Below, piece after piece: positions 57,301 through 64,000 of a stretch of 64,000 nucleotides of DNA. How positions within the stretch are numbered: the stretch's first letter is position 1; each line of letters starts with the position of its first letter. A program made the translations under genes and the position numbers. Source of the stretch: Cercophora sp. LCS_1 (Eukaryota; Ascomycota; Sordariomycetes; Sordariales; Lasiosphaeriaceae); NCBI GenBank assembly GCA_036250225.1, contig JAPZLL010000038.1, positions 124,001 to 188,000 of the forward strand, given 5' to 3'. The notes below the pieces were generated by a model. The model had not been told where the DNA came from, did not search any database, and saw nothing but the letters and a program-made list of their open reading frames with translations.

Positions 57301-59886
57301 CGGCACCATCGCTACGCAACCGAAGCTGAAGGGTGAAACGTCTGCACAGAAACATTCCAACTCAGCGATGAACCATCAACAATCACAATGACAACAAGTC
57401 CCACTTTCCCAAATCAAACGGGCCGGCGTACACCGGCCTTCCTAGTCCCGCAGACCTTGCGAGCGGCATTCCGTTTTCCCACGTTTACACACGCCCCGGC
57501 CCCGAAATCCGGACGTTTCCCGGGAGAGGTGCGGGGCGTTGGACGGCCTTTCGCTTTCGGCCCCCATCCACCACCAGAGACCAAAGGCGACAACCCACGA
57601 ATCGCGGCTGAGCTGCAGGTGATGCAAGATCCGGATTAGCGCCTTGCAGGTGATCGGAAGGGGCAAGCGCCACACAGATTCACGCAGCAGGAAGGCATGC
57701 AGGCCTCTGTCACATGTCTCTTGTCAGCTGTGCTTGTCGACGAACACCGCACCGCACCCCGCAGCCGCCATATTGGTTTTCCTTTCAGGAGCAACATTTC
57801 TGTAAGGGACTTTTCTCCTCTCGGAAGGAACTCCGTTCCTCGTGAATGCTATCTCGCAACTATACCTAAGGGAGGAAAAGAACAATTGAGGCTGAAACGT
57901 CGCCGGCGTCTACCCTTTTTTGACGCGTCACACAGCAGCAAAAGACAAGACAACGGCCGTAGTACGAACGGCCGACACAGCCTCTGACGTATCACATTTT
58001 TTTTCTTTCTCTCTTTTCTAGAAATGGCCAGCGAGCAAACGAAACAGGCGCGCGCGCATGGATTACCGTGCCGTTGATCGGATGAAAACACGGTGCAAAC
58101 GACCCAGCTCCAAATGGCCAAGCAAACAAGAAAAGACACACCCCGTCGCCAACTACGTGAGGTGAATGCGAGGCGGTCTGCGTTTGCTTGTCTGTTTGCG
58201 CCGTCCTGCGCGGCTAATTGCCATGGAGATTTTTTTTTTTTTCCATGGCGGCAGGCCAAAATGCACACGGGGCAAGGACCGGGCCCTGGCATGGAACAAA
58301 AAGAAGGCTGCGGGAACGGGCAGAGCAAAAGACCGGTCTGGGGATTTTCGGGCGTAACACTTCCAGTTGCAGTCCCGTTGCCCTTGTGTTGCGAAAGATG
58401 CCACACCACACCACACCAAGATCTTGGCCCCCAAAAGACTGGATCAGAAGCGGTCAGGTCACACTGTCTCAGGTATGTATGTGCGCATTGCTGTCAGCTT
58501 CACCGCAGAGTGACTTCGGCCCAGAGCTATTCAGCACCCAAGAGACGGTGAGCCGTCCTTCATACTAGAGCAGGACGATGGATCGTCATCTGCGGCTATC
58601 CGAAAACGATAGGAAGTCCCCGACCTCCGTTTATTATGCCAAAACATGCTTAACGTCACCCAAACCACCAAAACAATCTCCAAGACAGAGGTCAAGACAA
58701 AGGTAAAACCGTCAACGGCATTGTGAGAATAGAATAGAAATCCAACCTTGAGCCCCGCGAGGGGTAGAAGCTGGCCAGAGTGTACTGCCAAGAAAAGAAA
58801 ACAAACATAACAAAGGAAAAAATGATCTATCAAAAGTCGTTTTGCTCTTCATGACGCCGTTTACACCCGCTTTCGCCTTTTAAAGTCCCTTTCCCGTCGT
58901 ACCCAAGGGGTTGTCTTCCTTCTAAAGCCGAGCACCCAAAAAAAGCAAAAAGTGACGAGCCATACACAAAAGAAAATCAGACTGTGTCCGTCTCCCATTC
59001 TCTATCCGGTTCTACCCCTCTCCACCCCAAGAACGCCGAGAAAGCGAGTGGTATCACCAGAAAACAACAAAAAAGTGCGAATCGTAGTGTCATGATGTTG
59101 AGCGAAGAGGTCGTCGGAACTGGCTTGCGGGGAGTGCCGTCAGAGACTGGGTTGGCAGCGGGTAAAATGACACCGCAGGATCCGATGCAGCGGGATGGGC
59201 CCGCCCATCCCGTGAAAAGGCCCCCAAATACAGCGGCAAGTGAGTGCATCACCAGATCGAGATGCAGCCCGGCCGCAGCCGCTGTGCCCCGTTCACGCGT
59301 TGCCCCAGGATAGGAGAGCGGTAGTCGTGAGCCGTGTTTTGGTGGAGATGCCGTCGGAAGAGTCCATGTTCCTGGGAACAAAACGTTGCCATAGGCTCGG
59401 AACTCGTCAATTTTGCTCGTTTTTGGCGTAGGTACCATGGGTATCCGTTTGTCGTGCCTCTCGGGGACACAGCTCCGTGCCACCATGGCATTTTCTGCTC
59501 CGTCTACGTCAGCTTGTTTGTTCCGCGGGTGGAAAGCAACTTGGAGGCCTGTGAAGCGGTGTGGGATCGGGCTTTTGGCTGCACAGAACGGACAAAGACT
59601 GGTTCCGTGTCCTAGTGCCTTCGTCTCTCGCTCCTTGTGTTACGAGCGACGTGACTGGGGAAGACGCCTCGCTGGGTGTTTGAGATGGACGCCGACGGAG
59701 CCCAAGGTTTTGTACTTGGGTCCAAGATGGATGCTTGCTAGGGGTTTTCTGCAACTCACCTGCACTCCAAGCAGCATCTCCGCCAGCCACGACGGCCCCA
59801 AAAAGCCTCCACCCTCCTTCCTAGGCGCGCCAGCCAGCCCCATCCAGAGATGGCTGCCCGGTCGTGCCGGACCAGAGAGCCCTACT
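54396..59886. other. Gene-poor region of 5.5 kb
   Basis: It contains the GH76 promoter, an AT-rich patch with T runs at about 55812-55860 followed by a coiled-coil-like open frame, and many short frames without family resemblance. The minus frame 58531-58833 is hydrophobic but lies in T-rich DNA. The part near 58850-59880 probably includes the 3' UTR of the small gene at 59887. Confidence 0.4.
55864..56070 (+). other. Orphan open frame with heptad pattern, possible exon relic
   Basis: The frame is open from just after a TTTTAG acceptor-like site to a TGA at 56068-56070. Its core (TEVERMRIDMQLIQNKMDTL, then LLLLGRMIKGL) shows a leucine/methionine/isoleucine heptad spacing typical of a short coiled coil. 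There is no ATG before the middle of the frame. It may be the last exon of an unrecognised gene or a decayed fragment. Confidence 0.3.
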
Positions 59887-60051
59887 TCAGGCGCTCTGGG
59901 TGCAAGCACGGCATGTGTGAATTTTGCAGTACCGGCATTCGAAGATCCACCAGTGGGGACCCGAGTGGCAGAGGTTGCAGTGCCACTGGATCAATGTGTT
60001 GTCCGACTTGATCATCTTGAAAACGTGTGCGCATGCGCTGGCGAGTGCCAT
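59887..60051 (-). CDS. Small 54-residue protein with three CxxC pairs (zinc-ribbon-like)
   Basis: Start codon at 60051 in an excellent context (TTCACCATGGCA); stop TGA at 59889-59887. The N-terminal half is a short helix-like segment (MALASACAHVFKMIKSDNTL). The C-terminal half has WHCNLC, then GPHWWIFECRYC, then THTCRAC in outline, giving C25-x2-C28, C39-x2-C42 and C47-x2-C50, with conserved-looking Trp and His between. This pattern suggests one or two bound zinc ions. I believe similar short proteins occur in other filamentous ascomycetes as unannotated or hypothetical proteins, but I cannot name one. It has a long leader upstream (60052 to about 61000). It is too small for most gene finders. 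No function is proposed. Confidence 0.72.
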   Translation of the reverse strand: MALASACAHVFKMIKSDNTLIQWHCNLCHSGPHWWIFECRYCKIHTCRACTQSA

Positions 60052-62323
60052 GGTGAATACTGGATGTCCCGGCTGTCTTGTTGCCGAGGTGGAAACAAAA
60101 GGATCCGCGGGCCGAGGCCAGGAGCCGCAAGGGGGAGAGCTAGTACAAGGTAGCTCGTACGTTGGTCCCGTGGGAGAACGAGTCTCAAACAGTCAACAAA
60201 AAAGACCTGTATCTCTTTTTCTGTATAAGCGTCAGCATGATCCGAGGATATGGTTGCGGCTGAGGCACAGCAGCTGTTTCTGTGCCGCACTCACTAGGAA
60301 GTGGCGAGATCTGAGAGGTTTCGTGGTCGCGAGTATACGGTTGCTGGCACGGCGGAGTCGTCAAGAAAGAAGGAGGGGCAGCAAGATATTTAATGATAGT
60401 AAGAGGCGTGAGATGAGCTGGGCCGCAACTTTAATGGCAGGAGTAGAAACACTGGGGTTGTCAAACGTGGGATCCGCTGCGGGAGTCTGATTGTTAGGCT
60501 GCAAGACTTGGTAGACGGGAGCGACAGAGACGGCTTTTGTGTTGTTTCGGTTGCTGAGGCCGCAGGTACTTGTAGACGGGAGGGGCTGTTGGGTAGCTTG
60601 GTTGAGGCTTCTTCACCGGATTCGGGAAGTCGATGAACCTTGGGTCGGAGCGAGTGAGTGACAAGCATCCACCCAGTCCGGCATGATGAGGTCGATCCGG
60701 TAGGCGAGAGAGTGAACCGTAATAATTGGCATGGGTTGAGCAGGATTGATGGTCGATTACGGGATCGTCGACCCTGTTTGTTGGCGGGCAGCGTTTTCTG
60801 GCTCTGGTGGTGCAAGTAGAAGGGCGAGACAGCCTCTTGCGTGGTCCCGCTGGGTGTATAAGTGGAGTGGAGGAGGTACGAGTGGACGGACGTAGGAAAA
60901 CGGACCACCTACGACGGGAGCGGCAGCGCTGGACAAGGGAACCAGGCACAATGGGGTTGGCTCCAAGTGCGGTTTCATTAGTGTACCTGGGTACTGTATT
61001 GCAGCCAAAGCTCATGTATCTCTAACCTGCGCGACCGATTCATCGTCCAAAATTGGTCGAGGTTTTACGTGGTGGCGCTATATTATTCACACTCCAGGGC
61101 CCGGAGCGGCCAGCATCAAATGTGTTGCTCCGTTGGCAAGTGGTTAGCCTAACGGCAGACGCAGCGCCACACCCCCCCTTCCTTTCGCTCCTCTCTCCCG
61201 AAATCGAAGGGGAAAAAAAAACGCTCGGTGAACATGGCGCATCGCTTCTCTTTTAAACTAGGATACCCCGGCATCGTGCCGTCCCAGGTTTCCTGATGCG
61301 GGCCCCTTGCACCACGCTGCAGCTCGCTCTCGCCCATTCCGGCCTTCTTGGGAGGTATAACACCGCAACCTAAGAAGATGGGTTTAGCCGTCAACCTTGG
61401 TTATCATCGCTTTTCACGGCGCGCAGAATGAGAAATTTCAAGAGATCCAAGTCCAGTGTGTTTTTGGGGCCGAAGAAGGTATCCTGACATGTTGACAAGG
61501 GTAGGTGGCCTGTCGTCGGTCGGCCCTACTGCCATCCCGGATCGATGGAGGCTCGGGCGGCATGAAGCATCCCGACCGAAAGAGTGCCATTGGCTGAACT
61601 AGCTGGGCCATTATCTGTCGAGACTCTGAAGAGGGCCGTAAGAACCAAACAACACAATCCCTTTTGGCCTTCCTACCTGGCGAGGGCCGAGCACTGGGCT
61701 GACCGAATACGATACCTGGGCCGTTTCCTCGCGCCTGCTCTGTCTTCGATGTCAAGGTATTCGAATGATTTAGGCCCAGGACTGGGCAGGAGATGTCGTT
61801 CCAATACCGCCATCAACGTCTTGCGTCGACATACATGTGGACTCTACTAACTATGGGGTTCGGTTTTGCACGACGTTGCACAAGCGTGCTCGCAGTTTAC
61901 ATGGTTGACCAACGCTCACTGGTGGTGAGAAACCTGTCAAGCGGCAGCGGGTACCTTGCATGTTTCGGGAGGGACGGCGTTCTTCAGCCGAGAGGCAGGA
62001 TGAGCAAGCAGAAGGGAACCGCGACAGATCGCGGTCGGATGTCGGAGCTCTGGGCTTGAAGCGAAGCGGATAAAGGCATCGCGAGCGTGATGGAGCGAGG
62101 GAACGGCAAGTGCTTGCGGCCGGGTCTGGGGAGCTCGCACCGACGAGGAAAATCGCACACTCGTGACAGGGTCAAGGGCCCCATGTTGGGCGTTGGATGC
62201 CGTGGAGTTCCATTGCGTGCAAACAAAAGTTTAGAACAGGTGCAATCGGGATGCGGGAGGTTGAGTTGTTTGGTGTTGGGGTCTGAGACTTAGCCCCGCC
62301 AACGGCATGTGGATGTGTTGTGT

Positions 62324-62370
<47 letters not shown>

Positions 62371-64000
62371 GAGACAGAACAGTGGAGCCGGTACCGCTGC
62401 CCGAATCAGATCTCCATCCTAGGTATTCTCAAGTCGTTGCCTGTTCTGCTGTCAGCTGCACTTGCCTAGCGTAGAAGGGGCATTTGGGCTTGGGACCGCT
62501 GGTGGGGTTGGTGTCCACGCTGGAACGAACTTGCCTACACCGTGTCGGCTGGAGGCTGGAGGCTCCTGGATAAGCCGCCATGATCCAGCCTACCTTCCAC
62601 TCTTGTTTACATTCCTCAAGACCAAGAAAACCCTAGATGTTTAACCCCCCGTCTTGCCTCGGCCGTCCACCGCTAGTTGAGAAGACTAGCCGCAGCTTAC
62701 CCCTCCCGTGCCCAGACGTCTTGATCCATCTTCCTAGGCAGGATTACCCAGCCGTCTGCGCAGCGGAAAGCCAGCCGGTGGGCATCAACTCGCGCACTAA
62801 TATCAGTGTCTTATCAGACGACATGCAGCTTGTCGAAAGGGGAAGTCTCAGGTCCTCAACGAGCTCTGACGCGATTCAGCGCTCTCGAGCCGCCAAGCCG
62901 CGACGGCCGAGCGATAGCCCCATACGGCCCTTTCATCTCTGCGCATGGCCGTGTTCAGCGAGCCCAAGACGTCGACAGCAAGCACGGCCAGCCCGTGGTG
63001 GAGTTTCCACGTCGTTGCAGCCCGGATCTTCGTCATCGTGTCTTTCCCCATGAACAAGCCCTGGCTGCGGATATCAGCGAGTCCCTGGTGAAGCCCCGCT
63101 AGAAGCCGCAAAAGGCCCCCAAATGGAACACCCACGCCCGGGACCCTCGGACCCAGTGCGGCGGGGGCCAAAAAAGGGCAAGCATCACCGTTGAGCCCCA
63201 GGAAAAGAATTTTCTGGAGCGCTTCTGAGGCCCGGTAGCGTCGCTCGCTTAATGCATCCAACACCGCCCCGGGGGATCAAAGCACGGCCGGGGCTGATGC
63301 CATAATTGTCGACAGGGGCGTGTTCCACGGGGCTTCTAGCGTCCTCGTTCTGGCGATCCAGCCACTGGGCTCTCTCCTTCAGGGCACGGAACCAGCACCG
63401 CTGTTCCGCGACGAACTGTTGGTGGGCCTGAATCCATTCACAGCCCTCGCCCTCTCCGCCACCTCTATGTCTGCGACAACTAGTTGGGCGCCGCCGGTGC
63501 TACGGGACCCCGGTCCTTGCTGAGCCTCTCAAAGTCACGGCCGCGCAGCAAATAGGCTTACGTTCGGACGTCAAGAGCGGCGGTATGGAATTATACCACG
63601 TATACCAAAACAAAGGTCCGGTCAGAGAACGTCTCAGCCTGTTGGTTAACTGTCCCGTGGGGAGGCAGGGTTGATGTTTCTGTCAGGACGCAGGTGTGGT
63701 TGCCAATTCGCCCGGATCTGACTCCGAGGAATGCAAGATTGCAACCGCAGGCGGCGGAGGATTGTGGCATCGCCGATTATCCGCAAGCACGCATCGACGA
63801 AAGCGGAATTGGAAGCCAAGACGACGTTGCGTTTCGACACCCTCGCAGGGCAGGGCGGATCATCAGCCGGCTTGCTGCAGCCCGTTCTTGCGGCCTGGGG
63901 TCAACCAATTGGCACCTTTCCGTCCGCTCTGCTGACTTCCCACTCATGCTGGGTCTATGCGCAGGAAGAACGTCAACGACACTGGTGCGTGTGGCTCGGT
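60052..64000. other. Gene-poor right end
   Basis: No convincing gene. From 60380 to 61020 all three minus frames are open and Pro/Ser-rich, probably the leader of the small gene at 59887 or an unrecognised exon. The minus frame 63185-63499 (105 codons, no ATG) has a helical, Gln/Arg/Glu-rich part (EWIQAHQQFVAEQRCWFRAL), and a plus frame opens at 63732 and runs off the window end; either could be a fragment of a gene or an old transposon. Confidence 0.35.
62327..62366 (+). repeat. (AG)20 microsatellite
   Basis: Forty uninterrupted bases of AG dinucleotide repeat, preceded by GTGTGTC. Likely variable in length between strains. Confidence 0.97.

Noticed and set aside
58221..58248. CCATGG flanking a T run
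   Set aside because: CCATGG is itself palindromic and common; the symmetry is trivial.
58531..58833. A hydrophobic minus frame like a two-helix membrane protein
   Set aside because: It lies in T-rich DNA on that strand, which produces Phe/Leu/Val runs by chance.
61130..61175. A tRNA-like A box (TGGCAAGTGGTTA)
   Set aside because: No B box (GGTTCRANNCC) and no cloverleaf stems follow within the needed distance.

Overview
The window reads as nuclear DNA of a filamentous ascomycete (Pezizomycotina, probably Sordariomycetes). Genes lie on both strands, separated by long spacers. Most coding regions are broken by short introns of 47-76 bases with GTRNGT-type donors and CTAAC/CTGAC-like branch sites close to the acceptor. 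The proteins are eukaryotic housekeeping factors plus typical fungal transporters and cell-wall enzymes. I joined exons by hand from frame, splice signals and family knowledge. I saw no rRNA, tRNA, CRISPR array or intact transposon.

Left part (0-15 kb): the tail of a possible unnamed gene at the edge; RPB5 (RNA polymerase I/II/III subunit, minus) divergent from a BFR1-like coiled-coil protein (plus); a conserved Cys-containing protein of unknown function (minus); an Obg-type mitochondrial GTPase (MTG2-like); and an NSUN2/Trm4-type RNA m5C methyltransferase. Between the last two lies an AT-richer island with nested palindromes.

Middle (15-42 kb): a six-exon ABCC-type ABC transporter (minus); a GPI-anchored-looking GH17 glucanase; a PI-PLC-like phosphodiesterase with an N-terminal beta-propeller-like region (minus); a ZIP zinc transporter of the LZT type; an arrestin-domain protein ending in LPGY; a TM9SF/EMP70 protein whose COPI-type tail is encoded by a tiny last exon; a metallophosphoesterase; and tubulin cofactor D.

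Right part (42-64 kb): mostly gene-poor, with a compact cluster at 46.9-54.4 kb. The cluster holds a conserved unknown protein, the scavenger decapping enzyme DcpS, a GILT-family protein on the opposite strand whose last codons overlap those of DcpS, the peroxisomal RING protein PEX12 and a GH76 alpha-1,6-mannanase-like enzyme. In the last 9.6 kb the only convincing gene is a 54-residue peptide with three CxxC pairs at 59887-60051 (minus).

The neighbours do not form a pathway or biosynthetic cluster. This is ordinary eukaryotic gene order, and I found no convincing new multi-gene system. The points most worth following up are the small zinc-ribbon-like peptide, the coding overlap of DcpS and GILT, the propeller-PLC architecture, the unusual splice choices, and the palindromes and orphan open frames in the spacers.
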